A DNA stretch of 36,970 nucleotides from Deltaproteobacteria bacterium (GCA_002747805.1 PDQP01000016.1:1-36970), one strand, 5' to 3'. Shown: positions 18,679-28,892, counted from the stretch's first letter. Notes: generated from the sequence alone by a model not told the origin. Numbers and translations: made by a program.

Positions 18679-19641
18679 ATGGCTGAACACTACGATGTCT
18701 TTAACGGAGATGCAGACGGGATATGTGCCTTGCATCAGTTACGCATGGCACATTCTCCTGATTCATCAGTACTGATTACCGGAGTTAAAAGAGATATTCG
18801 GCTGCTTGAAAAAATTAAAAATCTTCGGGACTGCCGGGTTACGGTTCTGGATATTTCAATGGCGGCCAACCATGATGCCTTAACCCTTATCCTGCAAAAC
18901 CGTAATCAGACGGTTTATTTTGATCACCATTTTGCCGGTGAGATACCGGATTCTCCATTTCTGCGGGCTTATATTGATCCATCCCCTGATATATGTACCT
19001 CATTGCTGGTCAATGATTATCTGGGCGGCCGTTATTTGCTTTGGGCAATATGCGGTGCCTTTGGCGACAATCTTCATGAACAGGCCTTAAAGCTGGCTGC
19101 AAATAATGATTTAAGTCAGGAAAAAATTGATATATTACAGGAGATTGGCGAGCTTATTAACTATAATGGTTATGGCAGTACCATAGAAGACCTGCATTTT
19201 GCCCCGGATGAACTTTATCGCCAGGTTCACCTTTTTCAGGATCCATTTGCTTTTTATCGGGAAAACAAGGCATTAGCTATACTTCGGGCCGGATATGATT
19301 CGGATTTGGCTAAATGTCTTGACCTTAACCCCCTTTTTCCCAGGGAGAAAAACCGGATTTTTCAACTTCCTGATGAAAGCTGGGCAAGAAGGATTTCCGG
19401 TATATTCGCCAATCTAAAGGCCAGAGAAAAGAGGGAGGCTGCCCATGCCTTAATGACCAAAAATAACGATAAAACCTGGCGGATAAGCGTTAGGGCACCG
19501 TTAAACAATAAAAAAAATGCTGATAACCTGTGCAAATCCTTTCCCACCGGCGGCGGACGAGCGGCCGCAGCGGGAATCAATTACTTGCCGGAAGAAAAAC
19601 TGGAGGATTTTTTTAAGGCATTTAATAAAACATATCCATAG
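18679..19641 (+). CDS. DHH-family phosphoesterase
   Basis: DVFNGDADGICALHQL; VTVLDISM; VYFDHHFAG; GAFGDN; C-terminal GGGRAAAAGINYLPEEKLEDFF (DHHA1-like). Confidence 0.88.
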   Translation: MAEHYDVFNGDADGICALHQLRMAHSPDSSVLITGVKRDIRLLEKIKNLRDCRVTVLDISMAANHDALTLILQNRNQTVYFDHHFAGEIPDSPFLRAYIDPSPDICTSLLVNDYLGGRYLLWAICGAFGDNLHEQALKLAANNDLSQEKIDILQEIGELINYNGYGSTIEDLHFAPDELYRQVHLFQDPFAFYRENKALAILRAGYDSDLAKCLDLNPLFPREKNRIFQLPDESWARRISGIFANLKAREKREAAHALMTKNNDKTWRISVRAPLNNKKNADNLCKSFPTGGGRAAAAGINYLPEEKLEDFFKAFNKTYP

Positions 19642-19658
19642 CTTAGCAGTCTTCAATT

Positions 19659-20801
19659 ATGAAAAAAATCATAATATTATCAGTATTTTTTATATTTGTT
19701 ATCGGGTTAAGCGGCTGTCCGCACCCCGCAAAGACTGTCCCACCGCCTCATATTCCGAAATTTACTGACAAGGGCAGTAAGGAAGGTTTGATTACCGCCC
19801 TTGAGCAGCATATCAGCTTTTTAGCCAAACTTTCCCCGCATAAAAAAATCAGGGTTGGAAACAATCTTTATCCGGCCTCATGGATGCTGGAAAGCTGCCG
19901 ATTTTTTCTGCAGTTGGTACGAACCGCTCCTGCCGGGCAGCTTGCGGCCATGGTGCAGAAAAATTTTGATATTTATCCGGTTTCAGGAGGAAAAAATGGG
20001 CTGCTGGTTACTGGTTATTATGAACCGCTGCTTACGGGAAGCCTAACCCCCAAGTCCCCGTTTATCTATCCGCTTTATGCGGTGCCGGATAATCTGATTA
20101 TCAACCGGAAGGGAGAGGTGGTCCGTAAAACGGCATCCGGCCTGCTTCGGCCATATTGGTCAAGAAGGGAAATTGAAGAGAAAAATCTGCTTAGGGGATA
20201 TGAACTGGTTTATTTGAAAGATCCGGTGGATGCCTTTAGCCTGCATATTCAGGGATCTGGTAAAATCCGGCTTGAAGACGGCAGTATCCGTTCAATAAGA
20301 TATGCAGGTTCAAACGGGCTTGAATACCGCAGCATCGGCAAACTGCTGGTTGATCGGGGCATTATGTCCCTTAAAGAGGTCAGTATGCCTAAAATCAGAA
20401 AATATTTGGCAGCTAACCCGAAGCAGCTAAAAAATATTCTCTACCATAATCAAAGATATATCTTTTTTGCATGGGCAAAAAATAATCGGCCGCCGCTTGG
20501 CAGTACCGGAGTAATGCTGACACCGGAGCGTTCCATCGCCATTGACCGTAAAGTCTTGCCAACCGGAGCGGTTGCCTATCTCAGCACCCGGCGGCCGGTG
20601 ATAGACAGGGACGGAAAAATCACTTCCTGGCAGCCATTTGAGCGTTTTATGCTGCCGCAGGATTCCGGTTCGGCGATCAAAGGGGAAGGCAGGATAGATA
20701 TTTTCTGGGGAAGCGGCGAAAAGGCCAAGCTAACCGCCGGGACTATGCACGAACAAGGCCGCATCTTTTTTCTGGTCAAAAAAGGTTATAAATCCAAATA
20801 A
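19659..20801 (+). CDS. mltA: Membrane-bound lytic murein transglycosylase A (MltA), lipoprotein
   Basis: Lipobox LSGC; LLVTGYYEPLLTGS; VDAFSLHIQGSGKIRLEDG; 3D domain ending QDSGSAIKGEGRIDIFWGSGEKAK. Confidence 0.94.
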   Translation: MKKIIILSVFFIFVIGLSGCPHPAKTVPPPHIPKFTDKGSKEGLITALEQHISFLAKLSPHKKIRVGNNLYPASWMLESCRFFLQLVRTAPAGQLAAMVQKNFDIYPVSGGKNGLLVTGYYEPLLTGSLTPKSPFIYPLYAVPDNLIINRKGEVVRKTASGLLRPYWSRREIEEKNLLRGYELVYLKDPVDAFSLHIQGSGKIRLEDGSIRSIRYAGSNGLEYRSIGKLLVDRGIMSLKEVSMPKIRKYLAANPKQLKNILYHNQRYIFFAWAKNNRPPLGSTGVMLTPERSIAIDRKVLPTGAVAYLSTRRPVIDRDGKITSWQPFERFMLPQDSGSAIKGEGRIDIFWGSGEKAKLTAGTMHEQGRIFFLVKKGYKSK

Positions 20802-21613
20802 ATTGCGGTTGTTTTTTCCAGCAAGGCCTCTCTCATCACCTCAATCGGTGCCGGTTTTTCCGTCCATAATTCAAATTGGGCGGCTCCCTGATATAAAAGC
20901 ATTTCCAGGCCGTTAATGGTTTTGCAGCCAGCCTTTTCCGCCTCTTGCAGCAATCTGGTTTGCAGGGGGGAATAGACAATATCCATCACAGCAGCATAAT
21001 TTTTTAGGCTACTGCTGTTTATCGGCATAAGGCTATCCTCGGGTGCCATGCCGACCGGTGTTGCATTGACCAGAATATCCGCCTTGGCGGAGTTTGCCGC
21101 AGTGAGAGGCTCCCACCGGCAGGCAAGCAAATCGGCCAGCTTCCGGCCGGAGCTTTCTGTTCTTGAACAAATTTTTACCGAGGCTCCTTGTTTGAGCAGG
21201 CCAAAACCAATGGCCCGGGCGGAGCCGCCTGCTCCAAGAATTACCACAGTTTTTCCATGTAAGTTTATTTGAGCAGACAGGGCTAGACTTGCCCCAAGCC
21301 AGTCGGTATTGCTGCCGTGCAGCCTGCCATTTTTAAGCTGTATGGTGTTTACCGCCCCGATCTTCTCGGCATTAGGCTCAATATCATCCAGCCATGCCAT
21401 CACCTGCTGTTTATAAGGAATGGTAACGCTTAATCCTTCTATGCCAAGAGCCTTCATGCCCTTTACCGCATGTTCTGCATCCGCCGTGCAAAATGGCAGA
21501 TAGACGCAGTTAAGACCTAAAGCGGCAAAGGCTCTATTATGCATGGCCGGACTCATGGAATGTTTGACCGGATTGCCGATAATTCCGAATAATCTGGTAT
21601 CGCTGTTAATCAT
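20786..21613 (-). CDS. aroE: Shikimate dehydrogenase
   Basis: LFGIIGNPVKHSMSPAMHNRAF; SVTIPYKQ; GAVNTI; GSNTDWLG; VILGAGGSARAI; VNATPVGM; EMLLYQGAAQFELWT. Confidence 0.96.
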   Translation of the reverse strand: MINSDTRLFGIIGNPVKHSMSPAMHNRAFAALGLNCVYLPFCTADAEHAVKGMKALGIEGLSVTIPYKQQVMAWLDDIEPNAEKIGAVNTIQLKNGRLHGSNTDWLGASLALSAQINLHGKTVVILGAGGSARAIGFGLLKQGASVKICSRTESSGRKLADLLACRWEPLTAANSAKADILVNATPVGMAPEDSLMPINSSSLKNYAAVMDIVYSPLQTRLLQEAEKAGCKTINGLEMLLYQGAAQFELWTEKPAPIEVMREALLEKTTAIYLDL

Positions 21614-21675
21614 ATTGTTTAGTGTTTTTAATAAGATAGTGTGCTTGGTAGGGCATAAAACTTGTCTGAAACAAC

Positions 21676-21975
21676 CTAAATCCGGTTTTTGGCAGTAATC
21701 TTGAAGCCGCCCTCAACCAAGCAGCCCGTCAGCTCGGTTTTAACCCAGTCGATGACTATTTTTTCGCAATAGGCCATCAGGTTTTTATCTATAATCACCT
21801 TAAAGCCGTTAAAATCATATATTTCATCGTTTTCCTTTGCCTCTTCCGGTATAATGCCCAAATTCGGGCTGGCGGAGGCACCGGACATCAAGGCAATCCG
21901 TATGGGAAGGCTGGTGTTTTCCTCTTGTTGAAAGGCCATCAGTTTTTGTAAGCCCAGCTCGGTAATTTCAATCAT
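21676..21975 (-). CDS. HesB/IscA-like (A-type iron-sulfur) domain protein lacking the canonical cysteines
   Basis: HesB/IscA-like layout (ITELGLQKLMAFQ...IRIALMSGASASPNLGIIPEEAKENDEIYDFNGFKVIIDKNLM), but GCSG is replaced by GASAS and the C-terminal CxC is absent. Confidence 0.65.
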   Translation of the reverse strand: MIEITELGLQKLMAFQQEENTSLPIRIALMSGASASPNLGIIPEEAKENDEIYDFNGFKVIIDKNLMAYCEKIVIDWVKTELTGCLVEGGFKITAKNRI

Positions 21976-22013
21976 AACAGGCTCCCTTAAAAAATTGTGA
22001 ATGGATAAATAGC

Positions 22014-23558
22014 ATGAATGTCAGATGGACGCCACTAGATATTATTGATTTTGAATACCTGCTTGCCCTTGACAGCAAGCAGTATCAAGAGGCCCGGCAG
22101 CACCGTCAGGCCGACCGGGATTTTTTCACGGGCCGCCTGAAGCCGTTGCTGAAAGGTGATACGGATGACCAGGCCGTGCTTGCTGCCTGGCTGCTCGAAA
22201 AACGAAAGTTATCCCAAGGGCCGCTGCCCGGCAGTATATTTAATAATTTTCAAACCCTTACCAAGGCAGTTACCATTATTACTGCCCTGCTTGCCGGGGC
22301 CGGTATAACTTCCCTGCTCCTTCGCTATGACGGCACCAGTCCGGTTAATATCTTTGGTTTTTTCTGGGTGCTGCTTATCCCCCAAATCTTGCTGCTGGCT
22401 CTTATGCCGCTGTTCTTTATTTTTAGAAAAAGAGCTGGTTATACCGCCGGTTTATACCGCCTTTTTTCAGGCTTACTGGTAAGGGGATTTACCTTTTTTG
22501 CCAGAAAATCCGGCTTGATACCGAAAGGAATGAAGCGGCTGGCCGTTGAAGGGGCGGCCGGTAAATCAAGGGTCCTGCTGAAAAGATATAATAAACTGAT
22601 TTTCTGGCAAATTTTCACCCTGTTTCAACTTTTTGGAGCAGGGTTTAATCTGGCCGCCGCCCTTACCTTGCTGCTCCGGGTGCTTGGTACTGACATGGCC
22701 TTTGGCTGGCAGTCAACCATCCAGTGGGGGGAAGAGCTTATTTTCAAGGTATGTTCAGTTATTTCAATGCCATGGAGCTGGTTTATGACCAATGCCCATC
22801 CCGGCCATGAGGCAATTGCCGGCAGCCGCATTATTCTGAAAGATGGACTTTACGGCCTGACCACGCCGGATCTTGCTTCTTGGTGGCCTTTTTTGCTGAT
22901 GAGCCTGCTGGTTTACGGCCTGCTGCCGCGTCTTATTCTTTTATTTATCGCTGCGGCCGGGCAAAAAAAGATGCTGGCCAAAATGACACTTGACCAGCCT
23001 CGGCATCTGGAACTGATTTACCGGCTTACCACGCCCATCGTCTCGACCCGGGCAAGGCAACCGGCTGCCAGCAGGAACAGCCTGCCGCCCAGGATGGAAA
23101 AGCCGATTGATACCGATGGTTTCCTTACCGCCACCGCCTTTATCCCGGATGAAATAATGCCGGACTGCAGGCAGGAAAAACTTGCCGCCTGCCTTGGCCA
23201 AATCCGGCTGAGACTGCTGGAAATGGTGCCGATACAGATGGATTTTGAGCATGACTGGCCATTATTTATGAATCATCTTGGCGACCATGAAAAAATCTGT
23301 TTTATTCTGCTGGAAGGCTGGATGCCGCCGATAAACGACACCTTAAGCTATCTGAGAAAATTTGCACAAACCATGCCCGAAAACAAAATCTATATAGGGC
23401 TGATTGGCAAGCCTGAAAAGGATAATATTTTCACCTCCCCCACCAGCGTGGAGCTATCAATATGGCAGACCAAAACCGGCATGCTGGATAAAGCTGCGGT
23501 GATACCGTTAATAGATGCAAATGTGTTCAATGAAAAAGAAATAAAGGAAAATAAATGA
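22014..23558 (+). CDS. DUF2868 family membrane protein
   Basis: Multi-helix membrane protein matching DUF2868 layout; located upstream of a DUF3482 GTPase, its usual partner, although here separated from it by an R-M pair. Confidence 0.75.
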   Translation: MNVRWTPLDIIDFEYLLALDSKQYQEARQHRQADRDFFTGRLKPLLKGDTDDQAVLAAWLLEKRKLSQGPLPGSIFNNFQTLTKAVTIITALLAGAGITSLLLRYDGTSPVNIFGFFWVLLIPQILLLALMPLFFIFRKRAGYTAGLYRLFSGLLVRGFTFFARKSGLIPKGMKRLAVEGAAGKSRVLLKRYNKLIFWQIFTLFQLFGAGFNLAAALTLLLRVLGTDMAFGWQSTIQWGEELIFKVCSVISMPWSWFMTNAHPGHEAIAGSRIILKDGLYGLTTPDLASWWPFLLMSLLVYGLLPRLILLFIAAAGQKKMLAKMTLDQPRHLELIYRLTTPIVSTRARQPAASRNSLPPRMEKPIDTDGFLTATAFIPDEIMPDCRQEKLAACLGQIRLRLLEMVPIQMDFEHDWPLFMNHLGDHEKICFILLEGWMPPINDTLSYLRKFAQTMPENKIYIGLIGKPEKDNIFTSPTSVELSIWQTKTGMLDKAAVIPLIDANVFNEKEIKENK

Positions 23559-24565
23559 ATAAGATAAGGGCACCAAGAAACCGAACCACTATTTTGACAG
23601 AAAATGATCGAGACTATTATTCAAAATTTCTGCTCACACTTGAAAGAAAAGTAACCCTGAATGAAATAATTGATAAAACCATAAATCAGGACATATATGA
23701 TATAGCCGATTTTTTGCCGGATAAAAGCGTTGACTTACTGATAGCCGACCCCCCATACAATATAAACAAGAAATTTAATGGCCGTCAATTTACAAAAAAA
23801 ACTTTGGATGAATACGAAGAATGGCTGGATAATTGGGTCAAGGGAATTTTGCATATATTAAAAAAAACTGCATCCATATATATATGCGGTGATTGGCAAT
23901 CATCTACAGCCATACACAGGGTAATGCAAAATTATTTCAAGGTAAGAAATAGAATTACATGGGAAAGAGAAAAAGGCCGTGGAGCAAAAACAAACTGGAA
24001 AAACTGTTCTGAAGACATCTGGTTTTGTACAATGTCAGATGAATATACCTTTAATGTAGATTCTATAAAGATGAAAAGAAAGGTAATTGCACCATACAGG
24101 GATAGTAAGGGACAGCCAAAGGATTGGGCTAATACCGATACTGGAAAATTCAGAATCACCCATCCTTCTAATTTATGGACAGATATATCCATTCCTTTCT
24201 GGTCAATGCCGGAAAATACTGATCATCCGACCCAGAAACCTGAAAAACTAATCGCAAAACTTATCCTTGCTTCATCTAATGAGGGAGATGTTGTTTTTGA
24301 TCCTTTTCTTGGCAGCGGGACGACTTCTGTGGCGGCAAAAAAATTAAACAGACTTTACTCTGGAGTAGAAATTGATAAGGATTATTGTTGCCTGGCAGAA
24401 AAGCGTTTATCAATGGCTGACAATGAAAAAAATATTCAGGGTTATTCAGGCGGTTATTTTTGGGAACGCAACACTCTGGCTGAACAAATAAAATCAAAAG
24501 ATAACAAACCTAAAAAACAAACAAAATCATATCAAAAAACACTTTTTGATGAGGCTGCACAATGA
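23555..24565 (+). CDS. Site-specific DNA methyltransferase, beta-class amino-MTase
   Basis: Motif IV DPPYN precedes motif I DPFLGSGTTSVAAKKLNRLYSGVEID; HPTQKPEKL. Confidence 0.92.
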   Translation: MNKIRAPRNRTTILTENDRDYYSKFLLTLERKVTLNEIIDKTINQDIYDIADFLPDKSVDLLIADPPYNINKKFNGRQFTKKTLDEYEEWLDNWVKGILHILKKTASIYICGDWQSSTAIHRVMQNYFKVRNRITWEREKGRGAKTNWKNCSEDIWFCTMSDEYTFNVDSIKMKRKVIAPYRDSKGQPKDWANTDTGKFRITHPSNLWTDISIPFWSMPENTDHPTQKPEKLIAKLILASSNEGDVVFDPFLGSGTTSVAAKKLNRLYSGVEIDKDYCCLAEKRLSMADNEKNIQGYSGGYFWERNTLAEQIKSKDNKPKKQTKSYQKTLFDEAAQ

Positions 24566-25224
24566 AAAGTAGTATATTTTATTCTGAACATCATAAAATT
24601 ATTGAAAATAAAGTGAAAGACCTTTTAAATAACCATGATGATTTTCTTTCACCGCAAACGGTGCAAAGTCCCAGGGCTGCAGGTGATGCCATTGAGGAAA
24701 TAATCGCTGATAGTTTTGACACTATACTTAATGAAAAGTGTGCGGATTATCAAGCAGATTTTGCTCGCAGAGCTATGGCGGATCTGGCTTTTAAGGATTA
24801 TGATGACTTTTATTATGTGGTTGATGTTAAAACTCATAGATTAGAAACCAAGTTTAATATGCCAAATTTAACATCTGTACAACGTTTGGCAAGATTATAT
24901 GAAGATGATAGAAACTATTTTTCCCTGCTGATAATCAAATATTCCTTACAGAAAACATCTGTAAAAATATCAAGAGTTCATTTTGTTCCCATAGAATTTA
25001 TTGGGTGGGATTGTTTAACCGTTGGTGCTTTGGGGTGGGGACAAATACAAATATCAAACTCAAACAACATTACCATTAACGATGGCTATTCAAGAAAAAA
25101 GTGGATGCTTGAGTTGTGTGATGTTTTGGCAGAATTTTATCCAAAAGAAATATCAAAAATATCTGAACGGGTTGATTATTTTGAGAAGGTCAGACAATTT
25201 TGGCAAAAAAAGGAGGAGAACTGA
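24562..25224 (+). CDS. Predicted type II restriction endonuclease (PD-(D/E)xK type)
   Basis: ATGA overlap with the MTase gene; MADLAFKDYDDFYYVVDVKTH fits a PD-D/ExK core; low GC like the MTase. Confidence 0.75.
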   Translation: MKSSIFYSEHHKIIENKVKDLLNNHDDFLSPQTVQSPRAAGDAIEEIIADSFDTILNEKCADYQADFARRAMADLAFKDYDDFYYVVDVKTHRLETKFNMPNLTSVQRLARLYEDDRNYFSLLIIKYSLQKTSVKISRVHFVPIEFIGWDCLTVGALGWGQIQISNSNNITINDGYSRKKWMLELCDVLAEFYPKEISKISERVDYFEKVRQFWQKKEEN

Positions 25225-25368
25225 AAATTGACGGATATATAACATTTTTTTTGTTCATCTATTGCAAAATAGCAATAATTATCAAATTCACTGTTTATTT
25301 ATGAAATCCAAAACAATTTATTACGGGTTTATTTTATTTGTCAGAGGATTTTGTCTTAAAGGAAAAGT

Positions 25369-26769
25369 ATGATCCCGCAATTTGCCATAATCGGCCACCC
25401 AAATGAAGGAAAATCATCGGTATTATCAACCCTTGCCGAAGATGATTCGGTGGTTATCAGCCCCATCCCTGGTGAGACCAGGGTCTGTCGAACCTTTCCG
25501 GTGGTTATTGACGGCGAGGAAATGCTTGAATTTATTGATACTCCCGGCTTTCAAAACCCGCGTCGGCTCTTTGCCGGTCTGCGTAAAATAAAGGCATCCG
25601 GCCTTGAGGCAATCCGTCAGCTCAGGCAAGATGAAAAAGACAATCCAGAGCTTGCCGATGATTGCGAGCTTTTAGGCCCGATTATAGACGGAGCCGCCAT
25701 CATCTATGTGGTTGACGGCTCCAGACCGCTAAGGCAGGTGGACAGGATAGAGATGGAGATTCTGCGGCTCTCCGGCCAACCCAGAATGGCCATCCTTAAC
25801 AACAAGGAAAAAGGGGCTGATTATATTGAAGAATGGAAGGAGGAATTTAGAAAAAATTTTAATGTTTTCAGGTTATTTAATGCTCATAAGGCAACCTGTG
25901 CCGAACGTATCTCCCTGCTCGAAGCCCTGAAAGCCATCAATCAGGATTTGGAATCGGTGCTAAACAAGGTGATTGATTCCTTCAAAACTGACTGGCAAAG
26001 GCGAAATCAGCAAAGCATGGAACTAATCTGTAAGCTGCTTCAACAATGTCTGCAGCACCAGGTTGAAATGCCGGTTTCGACCGCCCCTGACCGTAAACAG
26101 GTTGAGGAAAAGCTGCATATCCAATACTGCCGGGATATAAACCGTATGGAAAAGGAAATTCATCGAAAAATCAAGGCATTATTCAAACATAATATTTTTG
26201 ACTTTGAGTTTTCCAAAAACCGTATCCTGCATGAAGATCTGTTTAGCGAACAAACCTGGCAGCTTTTGGGACTGAACCGCAGCCAGATGATGGTTGTTGG
26301 CGGCATCAGCGGTGCAGGTCTTGGCGCCGCTGCCGATCTTATCGCCCACGGTGCATCCCTTGGCCTGTTTATGACGGTTGGCGGCGTGCTGGGTTCGGCC
26401 GGGGCCTTGTTTGGCGGCAAAAAAGTTTCAACCAGTGCCAAATTTATGGGCCTGCCGCTAGGCGGCAAAATCTACCGTATCGGTCCCAATAAAAATCATA
26501 ACTTCCCCTTTATCATCATGGATCGGGCCTTGTTATTTTATTCATACACCATCAACTGGGCACATGGTCGGCGTGATTATCAAAGACTGAAAGAAACCGG
26601 AAAAAACCGTCAAAAACAAGGAATAACTGCCGCCATGTCCAAAAAGGAATTAAAAATTTGCAATGATTTTTTTAAGGAATTAAGAAAAAACGGTGTGCCG
26701 CCATCCGGCAGGAAGGATGATTTCACCGCCCTGCTGGAAAAATATATGAGTAACACTTCAGATGATTGA
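25369..26769 (+). CDS. GTPase with DUF3482 domain
   Basis: FAIIGHPNEGKSSVLSTL (G1), FIDTPGFQNP (G3), ILNNKEKG (G4-like), glycine-rich C-terminal segment VGGISGAGLGAAADLIAHGASLGLFMTVGGVLGSAGALFGGKK. Confidence 0.87.
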   Translation: MIPQFAIIGHPNEGKSSVLSTLAEDDSVVISPIPGETRVCRTFPVVIDGEEMLEFIDTPGFQNPRRLFAGLRKIKASGLEAIRQLRQDEKDNPELADDCELLGPIIDGAAIIYVVDGSRPLRQVDRIEMEILRLSGQPRMAILNNKEKGADYIEEWKEEFRKNFNVFRLFNAHKATCAERISLLEALKAINQDLESVLNKVIDSFKTDWQRRNQQSMELICKLLQQCLQHQVEMPVSTAPDRKQVEEKLHIQYCRDINRMEKEIHRKIKALFKHNIFDFEFSKNRILHEDLFSEQTWQLLGLNRSQMMVVGGISGAGLGAAADLIAHGASLGLFMTVGGVLGSAGALFGGKKVSTSAKFMGLPLGGKIYRIGPNKNHNFPFIIMDRALLFYSYTINWAHGRRDYQRLKETGKNRQKQGITAAMSKKELKICNDFFKELRKNGVPPSGRKDDFTALLEKYMSNTSDD

Positions 26770-26894
26770 AGCATGATGACATGCAGGCGGCTTCATGTGA
26801 AGATTATTGCAGGAAAATCAAGTAGTTATAATAGTTGCTCAAAGAGGCTGGTAAAAGTTTTATATTACAAAACCGTCAATAATAAAGGAGCCAT

Positions 26895-28892
26895 ATGACT
26901 AATAACATGAAAAAAAACACTGACTATTTCTATCCTTCCGAGGAGTTTAAGGCCCAGGCAAATCTTAACGACAGCACCATTTTTGAGCGTTTTACTCTCG
27001 ATAAATTTCCTGATTACTACGCCGAATTTGCCGAGCTTATCGAGTGGAAAAAGCCGTGGCAGCAGGTGTTTGATGCAGGCAATGCCCCCCACTGGCAATG
27101 GTATCTCGGCGGGACCTTAAATGCCAGCCATAACTGCATTGATCGGCATCTGCCGCATTTTGCCGACAAGACGGCGATCTCCTTTGTTCCTGAGCCGGAA
27201 TCAGAAGAGATGGTGCATCTTAGTTATGGAGAACTCCATGAAAAGGTTAATGCGGCCGCCGCCATGCTGCGGGAAAATGGCGGCATCAGGCGCGGCGATC
27301 GGGTAGCTATTCACCTGCCGATGTGTGCCGAACTTCCCATCACCATGCTGGCCTGTGCAAGGCTGGGGGCGGTTCATACCGTTATCTTTGGCGGATTTTC
27401 TGCCAGTGCCTGTGCCGACCGCATTATCAACTCCCAAGCGAAAATATTTATTACCATTGACGGCTACTATAGAAGCGGCCGATTTTTAGACCATAAAGCC
27501 GTTGGTGATGAAGCTTGCACCCTCGCCGGAGAGGCCGGTCATAAGGTAGAAAAGATCTTTTTCTGGCAGCGCTTTCCCGGCAAGACCGCAGAAAACGCCG
27601 CTGTTAACGCAGGCGATGTTATCATCAATGAAGAGCTGAAAAACTATATCGGCACCCTGGTTGAACCGGAAGAGATGGATGCCAATGATCCGCTTTTTCT
27701 GATGTACACCAGCGGCACCACCGGCAAACCCAAGGGGGCGCAGCACGGCACCGGAGGGTATCTTAGCTATGTTACCGCAATGTCAAAATATATTCTTGAT
27801 ATTCACCCCGAAGATGTCTATTGGTGCATGGCGGATATCGGCTGGATTACCGGACATTCCTTTATTGTCTATGGGCCGCTTTCCCTTGGTGCATCGGTGG
27901 TAATCTACGAGGGGGTTCCCACCTTTCCCGATGCCGGGCGTTCATGGCGGATTGCCGAGGAATTAAATATTACCATCTTTCATACTGCACCAACGGTGAT
28001 CAGGGTGCTGCGCAAACTTGGGCCGGAGGAGCCTGCGAGATATAATTTCAATTTCCGGCATATGACCACCGTTGGCGAGCCGATTGAGCCGGATGTCTGG
28101 CTTTGGTATAAGGAGGAAATCGGCAAGAACAAGGCGGTTGTCTGCGATACCTACTGGCAGACGGAAACCGGCGGGTTTCTCTGTGCAACCGTGCCGGCGT
28201 TGTTGCCGATGAAGCCGGGGAGTGCCGGCCCCGGCGTTCCCGGCATACATCCGGCCGTTATTGATGAAGAGGGGCAGATTATTTCCCCCGGCAGCGGGCA
28301 GCGGGGCAGCCTCTGTATCCGCAATCCATGGCCTGGCTGTATGCAGACCATTTGGGGCGATGATGAGCGTTTTGTCAAGGAATATTACGGCATGTATAGC
28401 GACACGGCCAGTAAAAACTGGCAGGACTGGCTCTATCTCACCGGTGATGCGGCGGTGATGGGCGAGGACGGCTATATACGGATTCTTGGCCGCATAGATG
28501 ATGTGATCAATGTCTCAGGCCATCGAATCGGCTCCAAAGAGATTGAATCGGCGGCAATGACGGTACCCGAGGTGGCCGAGGCGGCAGTTGTTTCGGTAAG
28601 CAACGAAATCAAGGGGGCGGAGCCGGAGATCTATATTTCTCTGCGTCCGGGCTGCGGCGGTGATGAAAATAAAGAGAAGATTGCGGGGGCGGTGGAACAG
28701 GCAATTATCCGCGATATTGGCAAGATTGCCAAATGCCGCCGGATCTGGGTTGTTGCCGATATGCCCAAGACCCGTTCCGGCAAGATTATGCGGCGGGTTC
28801 TGGCTTCCATTTCCAATGGGGATGAGGTGGGCAATGTGATGACCCTGGCAAATCCGGAAATTGTGGATGAAATCAAGAAAATAGTGCAGTAA
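26895..28892 (+). CDS. acsA: Acetate--CoA ligase (acetyl-CoA synthetase)
   Basis: WYLGGTLNASHNCIDRHL; LFLMYTSGTTGKPKGAQHGTGGYL; YWCMADIGWITGHSFIVYGPL; DTYWQTETGG; C-terminal PKTRSGKIMRR acetylation-type motif. Confidence 0.96.
   Translation: MTNNMKKNTDYFYPSEEFKAQANLNDSTIFERFTLDKFPDYYAEFAELIEWKKPWQQVFDAGNAPHWQWYLGGTLNASHNCIDRHLPHFADKTAISFVPEPESEEMVHLSYGELHEKVNAAAAMLRENGGIRRGDRVAIHLPMCAELPITMLACARLGAVHTVIFGGFSASACADRIINSQAKIFITIDGYYRSGRFLDHKAVGDEACTLAGEAGHKVEKIFFWQRFPGKTAENAAVNAGDVIINEELKNYIGTLVEPEEMDANDPLFLMYTSGTTGKPKGAQHGTGGYLSYVTAMSKYILDIHPEDVYWCMADIGWITGHSFIVYGPLSLGASVVIYEGVPTFPDAGRSWRIAEELNITIFHTAPTVIRVLRKLGPEEPARYNFNFRHMTTVGEPIEPDVWLWYKEEIGKNKAVVCDTYWQTETGGFLCATVPALLPMKPGSAGPGVPGIHPAVIDEEGQIISPGSGQRGSLCIRNPWPGCMQTIWGDDERFVKEYYGMYSDTASKNWQDWLYLTGDAAVMGEDGYIRILGRIDDVINVSGHRIGSKEIESAAMTVPEVAEAAVVSVSNEIKGAEPEIYISLRPGCGGDENKEKIAGAVEQAIIRDIGKIAKCRRIWVVADMPKTRSGKIMRRVLASISNGDEVGNVMTLANPEIVDEIKKIVQ

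Noticed and set aside
25261-25276. ATTGC-aaaata-GCAAT hairpin after the restriction gene as a terminator
   Set aside because: Short AT-rich stem without a following T-run in a very AT-rich region; likely chance.
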